A stretch of DNA of 64,000 bases. Origin: Ammoniphilus sp. YIM 78166. Its GTDB lineage: Bacteria > Bacillota > Bacilli > Aneurinibacillales > RAOX-1. Shown here in pieces: positions 26,224 to 35,043 of the stretch; the stretch's first letter is position 1, and every line of letters starts with the position of its first letter. Under the pieces are notes generated by a model. That model searched no databases and was not told where the DNA came from. It saw only the letters and a program-made list of their open reading frames with translations. Position numbers and translations under genes: made by a program. The stretch covers positions 930,001 to 994,000 of the forward strand of contig NZ_SDLR01000001.1 in assembly GCF_004522215.1 (NCBI RefSeq), read 5' to 3'.

Positions 26224-26694
26224 ATGATTACAAAAAGGCACTTTTTCTTTAATTTAGCGCTAGTCATTATTCCCTGGTTTACGCTGCTATTTATAGGGAA
26301 AAAAAGTTGGAAACGGTACTCCTTTTCAGGCCTTTTTATCGTCATTTTTGAGATCATCAATCATTTGTATGGTCACCAGCGGAAGTGGTGGAAGTTCTAC
26401 GATAAAAGAAAATCCTTCCTTAGAGACGAGCTTCCCTTTAGTGTAGGACCCTATATGCCAATTTGTATGTGGCTACTTAAAATTTCGTATGGTAATTTTA
26501 AAAAGTTTGTTTGGCTGAATGCTGTCGCCGATGGTTTCTTTGCCTTTTTTCTCATAGATCTTCTTAAAAAATTAAGAATCATCAGACTCAATCGGTTGAA
26601 TCATATTCAGTTTTTTATATACTTGAACTATAAAGCCTACTTATTATATGGGGTACAGTATTTATTTGAAAAATTGAGAACTAAACACAGCTAA
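26224..26694 (+). CDS. hypothetical membrane protein, 156 aa
   Basis: The product has two or three N-terminal hydrophobic segments (FFFNLALVIIPWFTLLFIG, FSGLFIVIFEIINHLYG), a Trp/Lys-rich loop and another hydrophobic stretch near residue 110. Start ATG 26224 follows GAGGTG. I do not recognise the family beyond resemblance to small CBO0543-type membrane proteins of Bacillales. Confidence 0.6.
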   Translation: MITKRHFFFNLALVIIPWFTLLFIGKKSWKRYSFSGLFIVIFEIINHLYGHQRKWWKFYDKRKSFLRDELPFSVGPYMPICMWLLKISYGNFKKFVWLNAVADGFFAFFLIDLLKKLRIIRLNRLNHIQFFIYLNYKAYLLYGVQYLFEKLRTKHS

Positions 26695-26702
26695 GAATCC
26701 CC

Positions 26703-26737
26703 AAAAGAGCGATAAGTCGATTATTGCTCTTTTTTCT
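26703..26737 (+). terminator. terminator of the 156-aa membrane protein gene
   Basis: AAAAGAGC pairs with GCTCTTTT, followed by further T. Confidence 0.75.
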
Positions 26738-26794
26738 CATGTCCCCATGGGTGGCTTCGAAGTGAGCAAAAAATTGAAAGGAAGGAGCTCCAGT

Positions 26795-27106
26795 TTGGAT
26801 ATGGAAGTGTATGTAAATGAAGTTAAAATTAACGCTACGGGCTTTCAAGAACAAAGGATCAACGATCCGAAAACAGGAAAACGTTTATATCAGATCAGCT
26901 TTGACTTTAAAGTGAGAAGCGGAGAAGACTATCACCATATTACCACCTTATTATATAAAGAGCGTTTCGATGTGAAGGTTCCTGAACGAAATCTTGAATT
27001 CAGAGGAAGCATTGTGAACTACTCAACTTCGATTACGAATCTTTATCAGGAAAACAAAGTTGGAGATTTTTCGTTGGCGCTGATGGAGATAAACCATGAA
27101 GCTTAG
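26795..27106 (+). CDS. DUF3219 protein (YkvR-like)
   Basis: About 103 residues, beta-rich (EVYVNEVKINATGF, RLYQISFDFKVRSGEDYHHITTLLYKERF), as in B. subtilis YkvR. The start is taken as TTG 26795 with GGAAGGAG upstream; ATG 26801 is the alternative. It overlaps the next gene by 11 bp. Function is unknown. Confidence 0.8.
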   Translation: MDMEVYVNEVKINATGFQEQRINDPKTGKRLYQISFDFKVRSGEDYHHITTLLYKERFDVKVPERNLEFRGSIVNYSTSITNLYQENKVGDFSLALMEINHEA

Positions 27107-28088
27107 CATTCTAGACCAAGCTCCCCGTCCATCTGGTATCGGCGCACGAGAAGCCTTGCAAGAATCCATGAAGCTTGCCCAACTAGGGGAAAAATGGGGA
27201 TACACTCGCTATTGGATCGCGGAGCATCATGATTTGGCTGGATTAACCTGTTCAGCTCCGGAAGTCATGCTTGGCTACATCGGAGCTCATACAGAACGAA
27301 TTCGACTTGGATCCGGAGCGGTGTTGTTGCCGCATTATCAGCCTTATAAAATAGCGGAAACATTTAATTTGCTTGCTACTCTTTTCCCGGATCGCATGGA
27401 TGTCGGAATCGGTCGGGCGCCAGGGGGTTCGGCAGAAGCAGCCATCGCACTTTCCGGCAATTTTTTGGAGCATGTACGCCACATGCCTGGATCCTTAAAG
27501 GAACTCCTTCACTTTATTCATCACGATTTTCCATCAGACCATATGTTTTCGAAGGTGGCGGCATCTCCTTTGCCTGAGGTTCCGCCCCACGTATGGCTTT
27601 TGGGTACAAGCGAAAAAAGCGCCAGATTAGCAGCAGACAACGGAATTGCTTATGCATTTGGACATTTCATGAGCGAAAAGGACGGACCGGATATAGTAAA
27701 TACCTATTATCAGCATTTCAACCCCATGGGTCGATTGCCTCAACCGAACGCTATTGTGGCCGTTTCCGTGATATGTGCCGAGACCACAGAACAAGCACAA
27801 CAGCTGGCACTAAGTGAACAGATGTGGAAACATCAGTTAGCCAAGGGAGATGGATCAAATGGGATTCCTTCTATAGAAGAAGCGAAAGATTATTTTAAAG
27901 GAATGGAGAAGGGGCTACATTCAGGCCCGCAAACGGTAATAGGCAATCCGAGGGAAGTAAAAGAACAATTGTGGAACATCCAATCTCTTTACCAAGCCGA
28001 TGAAATTATGATGGTCACTATTACCAATTGTTTTAAAGATCGGGCTCGATCCTATGAGTTGGTAGCGGAGGAGATATTTGGAGGATGA
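27096..28088 (+). CDS. LLM-class flavin-dependent oxidoreductase (luciferase-like)
   Basis: This 330-residue TIM-barrel flavoenzyme shows the group signature: SILDQAPRPSG at the N-terminus, YWIAEHHD, RIRLGSGAVLLPHYQPYKIAE and DVGIGRAPGGS. It belongs to the 'MsnO8-like' group of FMN-dependent monooxygenases. The start overlaps the DUF3219 gene, so the two are coupled. Substrate unknown. Confidence 0.9.
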   Translation: MKLSILDQAPRPSGIGAREALQESMKLAQLGEKWGYTRYWIAEHHDLAGLTCSAPEVMLGYIGAHTERIRLGSGAVLLPHYQPYKIAETFNLLATLFPDRMDVGIGRAPGGSAEAAIALSGNFLEHVRHMPGSLKELLHFIHHDFPSDHMFSKVAASPLPEVPPHVWLLGTSEKSARLAADNGIAYAFGHFMSEKDGPDIVNTYYQHFNPMGRLPQPNAIVAVSVICAETTEQAQQLALSEQMWKHQLAKGDGSNGIPSIEEAKDYFKGMEKGLHSGPQTVIGNPREVKEQLWNIQSLYQADEIMMVTITNCFKDRARSYELVAEEIFGG

Positions 28089-28259
28089 CACGGGTCATAT
28101 GTACGGCTAGGGATGCATCAAAACTTACTGTAACTCTGTTGAGCTTGGACAGGCTATGATAAAATAAAGTCATGCAAATTTTATGATAACAAACTGGTGG
28201 AGCATGAGAAACAGTTGTTTAAGATCCTAACAGATTCGTTTAAAAAAGGCGGTAGAAAA

Positions 28260-29405
28260 ATGAAAATTGTCATTGCACCAGATTCGTTTAAGGGAAGCAT
28301 GTCGGCTTGGGAAGCATGTGCTGCGATTCAAAATGGAATAAAAAATGTATTACCGGATGCGGATCTGCACCTGATTCCGGTTGCGGATGGGGGCGAGGGG
28401 ACGATGGATAGTCTTGTGACCGCAACCTCAGGTCATAAGGTAGAAGTTACCGTTACTGGCCCCTTATCTGAACCGGTAACCGCGGCTTACGGAATTCTTG
28501 GCGATCAGGAAACCTGCGTGATTGAAATGGCGAGTGCCTCAGGGTTATGTCTCGTTCCGAATGAGCAGCGCAATCCGATGAAGACCACTACATTTGGAAC
28601 GGGGGAGCTAATCAAGAGCGCTCTAGATGCTGGCTGCAAAAAATTCATCTTGGCGATTGGCGGAAGCGCCACCAATGACGGTGGAATCGGGATGCTTCAG
28701 GCCTTGGGCATGAGATTGCTAGATTCCGAGGGAACGCCCATCGGGTTAGGTGCCCAGGAGCTCCACAGGATATCTAGAATCGACACCCAGAAATTCGACG
28801 CGCGAATAGCGGGAGCCGAATTTCTGATTGCGACGGATGTCCAAAATCCTCTTGTTGGCCCGCAGGGTGCATCTTTTGTATTTGGCCCGCAAAAAGGGGC
28901 TTCAGCTGAAATGGTTCACGTTTTGGACGACTATTTGAACCACTGGGCTAATCTCATTGAAGCCCATAGCGGGATACGTCTACATGACTTGCCGGGAGCA
29001 GGAGCAGCGGGCGGAATAGGCGGAGCCTTTCAAGCTTTCTTCCCGTCGCAGACGAGACGCGGAATTGACATCGTAATCGAGTATACCAAGCTCGCAGAGA
29101 CGATGGAAGGAGCTGACCTTGTTATCACGGGAGAAGGCCAAATTGACTACCAGACCGCATCAGGCAAAACACCGATGGGGGTAGCACAAGTAGCTGCCAA
29201 GAAAGGGATTCCCGTTTTTGTTCTTGCGGGCTCCATTGGAAAAGGCATTGATACGCTTTATCAATACGGCATCCACAGTATACATAGCATTGTAAATGCG
29301 CCCATGCCTTTGCAGGAAGCAATGGATAAAGGGAAGGAATTGCTTTCGCTTACAGCGGAACAGGTGCTTCGTACTTATGTAGCCTCACTTCATCCTCGTC
29401 CGTAA
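28260..29405 (+). CDS. glycerate kinase (GlxK/GarK family)
   Basis: The 381-residue enzyme phosphorylates D-glycerate, feeding glyoxylate or aldarate breakdown into glycolysis. Family marks are MKIVIAPDSFKGSMSAWEA at the start, ADGGEGTMDSLV, LAIGGSATNDGGIGMLQALG and VITGEGQIDYQTASGKTP. ATG 28260 has AAGGCGG upstream; an in-frame ATG at 28197 does not. A pirin gene follows 24 bp later. Confidence 0.93.
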   Translation: MKIVIAPDSFKGSMSAWEACAAIQNGIKNVLPDADLHLIPVADGGEGTMDSLVTATSGHKVEVTVTGPLSEPVTAAYGILGDQETCVIEMASASGLCLVPNEQRNPMKTTTFGTGELIKSALDAGCKKFILAIGGSATNDGGIGMLQALGMRLLDSEGTPIGLGAQELHRISRIDTQKFDARIAGAEFLIATDVQNPLVGPQGASFVFGPQKGASAEMVHVLDDYLNHWANLIEAHSGIRLHDLPGAGAAGGIGGAFQAFFPSQTRRGIDIVIEYTKLAETMEGADLVITGEGQIDYQTASGKTPMGVAQVAAKKGIPVFVLAGSIGKGIDTLYQYGIHSIHSIVNAPMPLQEAMDKGKELLSLTAEQVLRTYVASLHPRP

Positions 29406-29429
29406 CAAAACTTGAAAGGATGATCTAGG

Positions 29430-30312
29430 ATGACAACTTTTCGTACGATTGAAGGAACCTATAGAGGGACGCCTTTTCAAATGGTAGGCAATGGGTTTCG
29501 GGTATCAAACTACTTTCCCTCAGGAAATAAGCTGCAACAGCGCATAAGTCCATTTATTTTGCTGAGATTATAACTCTCCTTATGAGTTCACGCCGACCTC
29601 TGAGCCAAGAGGGGTAGGTGCGCATCCCCACCGAGGCTTCGAAACGGTGACCATTGCCTACGAAGGCTATGTTGAACATCATGACAATGCTGGAAACCAT
29701 GGGGTTATTGGCCCGGGCGATGTACAGTGGATGACCGCTGGATCTGGGGTATTGCATAAAGAATATCACGAAAAAGCCTTTGCGCAGAGGGGCGGTGTGC
29801 TCCACATGATTCAGCTATGGGTCAATCTCCCGAAACAGCATAAAATGACTCCACCCCGGTACCAAACCCTGTCGAAGGAACAAATGGGACATGTTGACCT
29901 GCCAGACCAAGGGGGAACCGTGCGAATTATAGCTGGCGAATTCGATGGGGTAAAGGGACCCGCTCGAACTTTTACCCCTGTTCATCTCTTTGATATTACG
30001 TTTAAAGCGCACGGTAAAGCTCGTTTTGCCCAACTGGCTTCCTTCAACACAGCTATCCTAGTCCTTTCTGGCAAGGTAAAATTTAACGATACAGAGCTTG
30101 CCTCGGAAGGGGATTTTATCCTTTTTAATAATGAAGAAGGAGACATCCTCCTAGAAGGAACTACGGATCATGCCATGGTGATCGTCCTGAGTGGACAGCC
30201 GATAAATGAACCCATGGTTCAGTATGGCCTCTTTGTCATGAATAGCAAGGAAGAGATTAAACAAGCCTATGAGGATTTCCAAGCAGGAAAATTGGGCAAT
30301 CCTGACTTTTAA
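29430..30312 (+). pseudogene. pirin-family protein, single frameshift
   Basis: The N-terminus (TFRTIEGTYRGTPFQMVGNG to SPFILL) and the rest (DYNSPYEFTPTSEPRGVGAH, PHRGFETVTIAYEGYVEHHD, VQWMTAGSGVLHKEYHE) are one pirin cupin in two frames; a single extra base near 29567-29572 separates them. The metal ligands HPHRGFET and GSGVLHKE are intact. Without the indel it would have about 294 residues. A sequence error or a recent mutation are both possible. Pirins are iron-binding, some with quercetinase activity. Confidence 0.85.
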
Positions 30313-30318
30313 CACATG

Positions 30319-30347
30319 AAGCACAATCTACGGATTGTGCTTTTTTA
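30319..30347 (+). terminator. terminator after the pirin gene
   Basis: AAGCACAATC pairs with GATTGTGCTT, followed by T6. It overlaps the stop codon of the minus-strand HesB-like gene. Confidence 0.85.
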
Positions 30348-30614
30348 AGTGCGTGCGGTATCTCTTAATTCTAGCCTGCCATTTTGGAAGGAAACCGATA
30401 AACGATGCAGATGAGGGGCCACATCCTCTCGATAGTAAATAGTCAGATCGTTTACCTCGGTCACAAAATCTCCGCTCTTGAACTCATCCAGAGTCAATTT
30501 GAAAGAGGAAAGTCCTCAAGTACTTTTCTCGCTATATCCAATGCGAACACCGCTCTTGACACGCTTCCTCATCAATTGCTGCAGAAATTCACTAGCATCA
30601 TCTGTCATCATCAT
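30345..30614 (-). CDS. HesB/IscA-like protein with in-frame TGA (possible selenoprotein)
   Basis: Ninety codons run from ATG 30614 (GGGGG at 8-9 bp upstream) to TAA 30345, with a single TGA at codon 33 (30518-30516). Both sides match one HesB-like protein: DDASEFLQQLMRKRVKSGVR before it and GLSSFKLTLDEFKSGD after it. Relatives have a conserved Cys at this place (CGGPSFNLALDE-type motif), so TGA replaces that Cys. A hairpin with a G in its apical loop follows 18 nt after the TGA. HesB-like proteins are a known selenoprotein family. The other reading is a Cys-to-stop mutation, which is plausible because nearby genes are broken. Confidence 0.55.
30478..30497 (-). promoter_or_regulatory. putative bacterial SECIS hairpin
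   Basis: On the minus strand TTGACTC (30497-30491) pairs with GAGTTCAA with one bulged base. The apical loop TGGAT begins 25 nt after the TGA, and its second base is G. Published bacterial SECIS rules ask for a 4-16 bp stem, a 3-14 nt loop with G in the first two positions, and 16-37 nt between UGA and loop, so it fits. A competing small hairpin GAGGA/TCCTC overlaps the TGA. Confidence 0.4.
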
Positions 30615-30752
30615 AGTATAAATCCCCCTTTTAGCCCTTGTGTTTATTATATAGTATTGAAATTCAGAAGTTCTAACAAATCCAAACCGATGGGGCACAG
30701 AAAACATAGAATGTAAGCGTGATCGTTATCTAAGAAAGGGGAGGGGAAAAGC

Positions 30753-30944
30753 TTGCATATTCCTTCCGGTAAGCGGGTCAAGGTGAACGTTTGGGAAAAA
30801 GGGTTATCTTTTATAGGAAAAGTGAAGAAATGGGATTTGGAGGAAGTGGTGATTCTTCAGGTGATCACAAACCAGGAGTGGAAGTTTCCTTATCAAGAAA
30901 TTATTAGAGGGAAAGTGAAGATCTCTAAGATGGAAGTAAGCTAA
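30753..30944 (+). CDS. hypothetical protein, 63 aa
   Basis: The TTG start follows GGGGAGGGG. The product ([39 protein letters not shown]) looks like a small five-stranded beta-barrel, possibly SH3- or Sm-like; this is inferred from alternating hydrophobic residues only. A GC-rich hairpin without T-run (30950-30980) follows. Confidence 0.5.
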   Translation: MHIPSGKRVKVNVWEKGLSFIGKVKKWDLEEVVILQVITNQEWKFPYQEIIRGKVKISKMEVS

Positions 30945-30983
30945 TTAATAGCCCTGTCCACTTGTGTGGATAGGGCTGCAGAA

Positions 30984-31165
30984 TTCCCCGTATATCAAAA
31001 GGCTTAGTGATATAATCATCTGCTCCTAGCTCAAGTCCGAGAACCTTATCAACGATATCATCTCGAGCCGTTAACAGTAATCTCTTTACAAAGCTCAGAT
31101 CCCGACGTATCTGAAAGCATAAGATCTAGCAGGATAATATCAGGCAACCACTCTAGGTAAGGAAA
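30984..31165 (-). pseudogene. response-regulator receiver domain remnant
   Basis: On the minus strand the receiver-domain segments [18 protein letters not shown] and [23 protein letters not shown] (phosphoacceptor Asp region and the KPFD lysine) are readable in two frames, with an indel and missing bases between. The DNA-binding half and both ends are gone. It is clearly non-functional. Confidence 0.75.
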
Positions 31166-31239
31166 TAAATTGAAACAAATGATCAGTAAAATACGTCTTA
31201 ATTAATAGTATGGATACGCTACGAAAAGGAGCTAGGCAC

Positions 31240-31675
31240 GTGAAGAAAATAGTAATACTACTGCTAGCCATGACTGTTTTTCTGATAGGTTGTTCAACAG
31301 GAGAAACAACTAAGGAATCCCTCGAGCTAAGAATTACGAATATGAATTCTTCTCTGGGGCTTGTTTAAAGAAGATCCGGCATACCAAAATTTCGGATACG
31401 AAATCACCATTGAAAATGTTTCTTCCGTTCCCGTTGATGTAGACTATGTAGAGCCTGTTATTTTGAACAATGTGAAAATAAGGTTGAAGGAGGAAACCGA
31501 TCTAAGACTATCCATCAATGCGGTAATGAATAAAAATGATTTCATAACCTTGAAAAGGAATGTATTAATTAAAGCTGATGATTTAACAAAAGAAGAGATG
31601 TCTTCTTTTAAGATTATTGAAGGGGTCATGGTATACATGAAAACAGGCGAGCCCTATTTTGTGAAATTGAACTAA
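31240..31675 (+). pseudogene. lipoprotein with frameshift
   Basis: GTG 31240 (AAAAGGAGCT upstream) begins a signal peptide with lipobox LIGC, and this frame stops at TAA 31366. The rest of the protein (FKEDPAYQNFGYEITIENVS, SSVPVDVDYVEPVILNNVKI) is open in another frame from about 31360 to 31675. One indel near the GGGG at 31353-31356 would restore a ~144-residue lipoprotein with an immunoglobulin-like domain. Family unknown. Confidence 0.65.
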
Positions 31676-31758
31676 GAATTAATTCCATAAACTTACACAA
31701 TACTTAAACCCACCAATCCTCATATAATTAACTCATCAACTGAGGTTAGGTGGTCTAT

Positions 31759-31918
31759 ATGCTCAAAATTACAAAAAATTGGGTTATCGGAACTGTATTG
31801 GGAAGTTTGCTCCTCACAGCTTCCTGACGAGAGATGGGACACTAAACGTAAACTAATCGGAATGAAGCAATTCCAATATAAAAACGGAAAGCTTGAATTT
31901 GAATCCGAACTAAAATAA
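31759..31918 (+). pseudogene. secreted protein remnant with internal deletion
   Basis: ATG 31759 starts a signal-peptide-like sequence (NWVIGTVLGSLLLTAS) that stops after 22 codons. A second segment (RWDTKRKLIGMKQFQYKNGK to ESELK) in another frame looks like the C-terminus of the same kind of protein. The centre is missing. A terminator follows. Confidence 0.5.
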
Positions 31919-31926
31919 GAACAATT

Positions 31927-31964
31927 AGGAGGAGCCACCCATTTGTGCGCTCCTCCTCTTTTTG
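31927..31964 (+). terminator. terminator
   Basis: AGGAGGAGC pairs with GCTCCTCCT around a 13-nt loop, followed by CTTTTT. Confidence 0.8.
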
Positions 31965-31984
31965 TTGTTGTTTAATCAAGCCTA

Positions 31985-32053
31985 TTTCTCGCCGAAACTG
32001 GTGCTGCTGCGCTTAAGCCGAGAAACATGACGTTCGAAGAGGCGACTACGGTA
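31985..32053 (+). pseudogene. zinc alcohol dehydrogenase fragment (very short)
   Basis: About 20 codons encode AETGAAALKPRNMTFEEATT, which resembles the LKPxNMTFEEAAAV stretch of medium-chain NAD(P)-dependent dehydrogenases. Nothing else of the gene remains. The call rests on this one motif. Confidence 0.35.
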
Positions 32054-32184
32054 CTGTATGAAAAAGTAAGAAGGAAAAACAGCTTTGAACTTAAGTTCAG
32101 TTTTTCTGAACCAAACAATCAATTCTTTCAATTATACAAATATCAGGTGAAAATATACAATCAGCTAAAAGGAGATGATCATCT

Positions 32185-32930
32185 ATGGATTTGAAAAACA
32201 AAGTCGCTCTTGTTACCGGCCCGGCGGCGGCACCGGTATTGGCCGGGCAACCTGCTTTGCACTGGCTGAGCGAGGGGTACTTGTTGCTGTCAACTATTCG
32301 CGCTCTAAAACAGAGGCGGAAGAAACGGCACATACGATTAATCAAAAAGGAGGGTGTGCTATAGCCATTCCTGCCAATGTTTCAGTGGATCAGGAAGTAC
32401 GAGGGATGGTGAATCAAATCGTACAACAATTTGGCACCATTGATTTGCTTGTGAATAATGCCAGCATTACACGGCACATCCCGCTGAATGATCTGGATGC
32501 GGCAATGGAGGAGGTATGGGACGAACTTTATGCTGTGAATGTCAAAGAGATGTATTTCTGCGCGCGAGCCGTTTCCCCTTTCCTAAAAATGAAGAAGCAA
32601 GGAGCGATCGTTAATCTAGGCAGTATAGCAGGACAAACAGGAGTAGGCTCCTCTCTTCCATACGCTGTATCCAAAGCAGCAGTTCATGGTCTAACTAAAT
32701 CGCTGGCACACGCGCTTGCTCCAGATATTAGAGTCAATAGCGTTGTTCCAGGCGCCGTCTCAACAAGATGGTGGGAGGGAAGGGAGGAACAGATGAAGAG
32801 GTTAGCTCCTAAACTTCTATTGCAGCAGATTGCAACACCTAAAGATATCGCTCAATTGATCTGTGCAATCTTGGAACAAGAAGCCATGACAGGGCAAATC
32901 CTTACAGTGGATAGCGGTCAAACGTTATAG
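32185..32930 (+). pseudogene. short-chain dehydrogenase/reductase, frameshift in the Rossmann loop
   Basis: ATG 32185 (AAAAGGAGATG upstream) encodes MDLKNKVALVTG, and after an indel near 32218-32226 the other frame continues GGGTGIGRATCFALAERGV. The catalytic set is intact: NNAS, Ser in NLGSIAGQTGVGSSLPYAVSK with YxxxK, and a C-terminal VDSGQTL end typical of the family. The indel falls in the GC-rich run GGCCCGGCGGCGG, a place where sequencing errors also happen. Repaired, it has about 248 residues. Substrate unknown. Confidence 0.8.
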
Positions 32931-32967
32931 GCCGTGAAACTACAAGAGAAAAGGCGGACTGAAATCT

Positions 32968-33711
32968 ATGCTAATCCAGAAACTGCCTTGGGCAGGAATT
33001 CTCGTGAAAGACGATGAAACCACCATCGTGATAGATCCCTTATATCATGTAAATACGAAGTTTTTTGGGGAACCTCTAGAAGAGTTTTACCCACTCGATG
33101 ATTTCTACAAACCGGAGGCGGTATTTGTTACCCACCTTCACTCCGATCATTTTGATCCCAAAGGAATTGAACAGTTTTATGGTAAATCTATACCTGTCTA
33201 TGTGCCAAAAGAGGATAATCACGCCACTCCTATAACTCCTCTTCACAATGTTCAAGGGGTAGGAGAAGGTACAACTGTAAAAATAGGCAAAATGTCCATT
33301 ACGTCCACTTATTCCGTAGATGGGTTGGGAGATCAGCAAGTAGCTTGGATCGTTGAAGCTGAAGGAAAGAAACTCATTCATTGCGGGGATACATTATGGC
33401 ATGGGTATTGGTGGAAAATATGTGAAAAATTCGGTCCATTTGATGTTGCGTGTTTGCCCATCAACGGCGCTATCCTATCCGTCTCTGAACTCACACCAAG
33501 TGGGCAGCCCATTTGTTTGACCCCCGAACAGGCTGTTTCAGCTGCCGTTATCTTAAAAGCCAAGGCTCTAATCCCTATCCATTATGGCGCTTTTCACTCA
33601 CCTCCGAACTATAGCCAAACTGAAAATGCTACTGAGAGGTTGATATCCAGTGCTTTATCAAACCAGATTCATCCCGTCCTTTTAAAAACGAAAGAATGGT
33701 ATGAAGTATAG
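32968..33711 (+). CDS. metallo-beta-lactamase-fold hydrolase (UlaG-like)
   Basis: The 247-residue protein has the THLHSDHFD metal motif (HxHxDH type), HCGDTLWHGYW with the next metal ligand, and IPIHYGAFHSP at the end. It resembles UlaG-type lactonases or YtnP/YycJ-like enzymes more than beta-lactamases. It begins 38 bp after the broken SDR gene with AAGGCGG upstream and was probably in its operon. Substrate unknown. Confidence 0.88.
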   Translation: MLIQKLPWAGILVKDDETTIVIDPLYHVNTKFFGEPLEEFYPLDDFYKPEAVFVTHLHSDHFDPKGIEQFYGKSIPVYVPKEDNHATPITPLHNVQGVGEGTTVKIGKMSITSTYSVDGLGDQQVAWIVEAEGKKLIHCGDTLWHGYWWKICEKFGPFDVACLPINGAILSVSELTPSGQPICLTPEQAVSAAVILKAKALIPIHYGAFHSPPNYSQTENATERLISSALSNQIHPVLLKTKEWYEV

Positions 33712-33838
33712 TCAAGAGTAGGGGGTGCATCTACACCTCCTTTCACTCTTTTGCAGATTGGACAGGCTATGTAAAAGAGCCAGGAGGTGAATGAAATGAG
33801 TTAATTCTTGATAGGTCCCGAAAAGAAAAGGACAAGCG

Positions 33839-34048
33839 GTGAATGGCTCAATCTGGCATTGGCACACGAGTGATGAACACAAATTTGAATTGTGGGATGG
33901 ATTAGTGATCGTCACGCCAGAAGGATCCTGCATCACTTTGAATTACAGTTCCTTTGCGTCGCAAGTGGAAAAAAACGTGCTCGAACCTATAAGCTGCGAT
34001 TTTAAGCGGACACACGATCCCTTATATAACTCTGAACCGCCACTTTGA
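33839..34048 (+). CDS. possible small protein running into a repeat
   Basis: A 69-codon frame from GTG 33839 (AAAGGA upstream) encodes SIWHWHTSDEHKFELWDGLV and looks protein-like for about 55 codons, after which it enters the repeat element at 34007. The last residues are therefore encoded by the repeat, which suggests the original 3' end was replaced. Low confidence. Confidence 0.35.
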   Translation: MNGSIWHWHTSDEHKFELWDGLVIVTPEGSCITLNYSSFASQVEKNVLEPISCDFKRTHDPLYNSEPPL

Positions 34049-34185
34049 ACATCTTAGAGGACATAGGATCTTTTACTAGAAATTCATCAAAAATGAGCTT
34101 CATTCCTCAAAATAAAGGAACCCATGTCCGAACAAACCCAGAAACCCCTCCTCATGGCCACATAACGGACCTCATGTCAGAAAAA
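34007..34185. repeat. ~180-bp composite repeat element, copy A
   Basis: Copy A aligns over its length with copy B at 35044-35223. Both contain two direct units (CGGACAC-CGATCCCTTAT; then GAGGACATAGGATC 51 bp later) and two inverted units (AATAAAGGAACCCATGTCCG; then AACGGACCTCATGTC about 53 bp later). The inverted halves could fold onto each other as a long hairpin. Together the copies flank the fnr gene. Confidence 0.75.
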
Positions 34186-34254
34186 CAGCCCATCGATCAG
34201 CTTACAGAGGGCTTATAGTCTGTTCACACATTTTTAAGAAAGAAGGGGAAATTG

Positions 34255-34297
34255 GTGACATAAATCACGACTTCGCTTCCCTTTTGCTCTCTATAAT
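34255..34297 (+). promoter_or_regulatory. FNR-type box and -10 of fnr
   Basis: GTGACATAAATCAC (34255-34268) is an imperfect match to TGTGA-N6-TCACA, and TATAAT (34292-34297) lies 33 bp from its centre. The geometry equals that at nos and hcp and suggests positive autoregulation. Confidence 0.6.
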
Positions 34298-34329
34298 GAA
34301 GACAGACTACATCGCAGGAGGAAAAAACT

Positions 34330-35013
34330 ATGGACACATGTTCACCGCCGTCCCTCTTTACAGAGGAATCCCTGACTAAATTGATGAAAAAAATGATTAT
34401 GAAACCATTCAAAGCAAGATCTCCGATATTCAAGGCGGGGGAGGCTGCTGGCCGGCTCTACTATATCCGCCACGGGCGCGTATGGATCAAGAGGAAGGCC
34501 TTCGATCGCAAGGATTTTATTCTTCACCTTCTTCACGAAGGCGATGTCTTTAGTACGATTTATCAAATGAAGGATCTAAGTGCCCGGGCCTTAACCGATG
34601 GCGAAATTGGAATCTTGGATCAAGCGTCTTTAGATGAACTTTTATGTGAGGAAGGAAGCTTGGCTGTGGAGTTTACTCATTACCTCGAGTCTTCGAGGCG
34701 TGCGGCTGAATCCAAATTAAGAGATCTCATGTTTTTTGGAAAGCGCGGAGCCTTGTGTTCTATCCTGATTCGGTTGGCCAAGAACTTTGGCAAGCCTGTA
34801 GAAGAGGGGGTGCAGATCACCATCCGATTAACAAACGTGGAACTCGCTCTCCTTGCGGGCTCCTCACGGGAAAATGTGAACCGAATGATCAGTGACTTTC
34901 GACAGCAAGAGATTATTGCGTTCAAGAATGATTATATTGTTATCCGGAATTTCAATTATTTAAAGAAAATGTGTCAATGCCTAGACTGTCCTCTTGAAGT
35001 TTGTCGAATTTAG
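34330..35013 (+). CDS. fnr: FNR-type oxygen-sensing Crp family regulator
   Basis: The 227-residue protein has an N-terminal cyclic-nucleotide-binding-like domain and a C-terminal winged helix (LTNVELALLAGSSRENVNRMISDF). Its last 15 residues carry CQCLDCPLEVC, which contains the C-x2-C-x4-C spacing of the B. subtilis FNR [4Fe-4S] cluster, unlike the N-terminal cluster of E. coli FNR. It should activate targets under low oxygen; boxes of its type lie upstream of itself, nos and hcp. GGAGG precedes ATG 34330. It sits directly upstream of the nos operon. Confidence 0.9.
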   Translation: MDTCSPPSLFTEESLTKLMKKMIMKPFKARSPIFKAGEAAGRLYYIRHGRVWIKRKAFDRKDFILHLLHEGDVFSTIYQMKDLSARALTDGEIGILDQASLDELLCEEGSLAVEFTHYLESSRRAAESKLRDLMFFGKRGALCSILIRLAKNFGKPVEEGVQITIRLTNVELALLAGSSRENVNRMISDFRQQEIIAFKNDYIVIRNFNYLKKMCQCLDCPLEVCRI

Positions 35014-35043
35014 TGGATATCCGACATGAACTGCATGTCTGCC

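Noticed and set aside
29567-29572. Programmed frameshift in the pirin gene
   Set aside because: There is no slippery heptamer, and several neighbouring genes carry simple indels, so mutation or sequence error is more likely.
28151-33776. Shared 14-mer TTGGACAGGCTATG at about 28145 and 33758
   Set aside because: Only two copies with unrelated flanks; could be chance or similar promoter-like sequence, with no further support.
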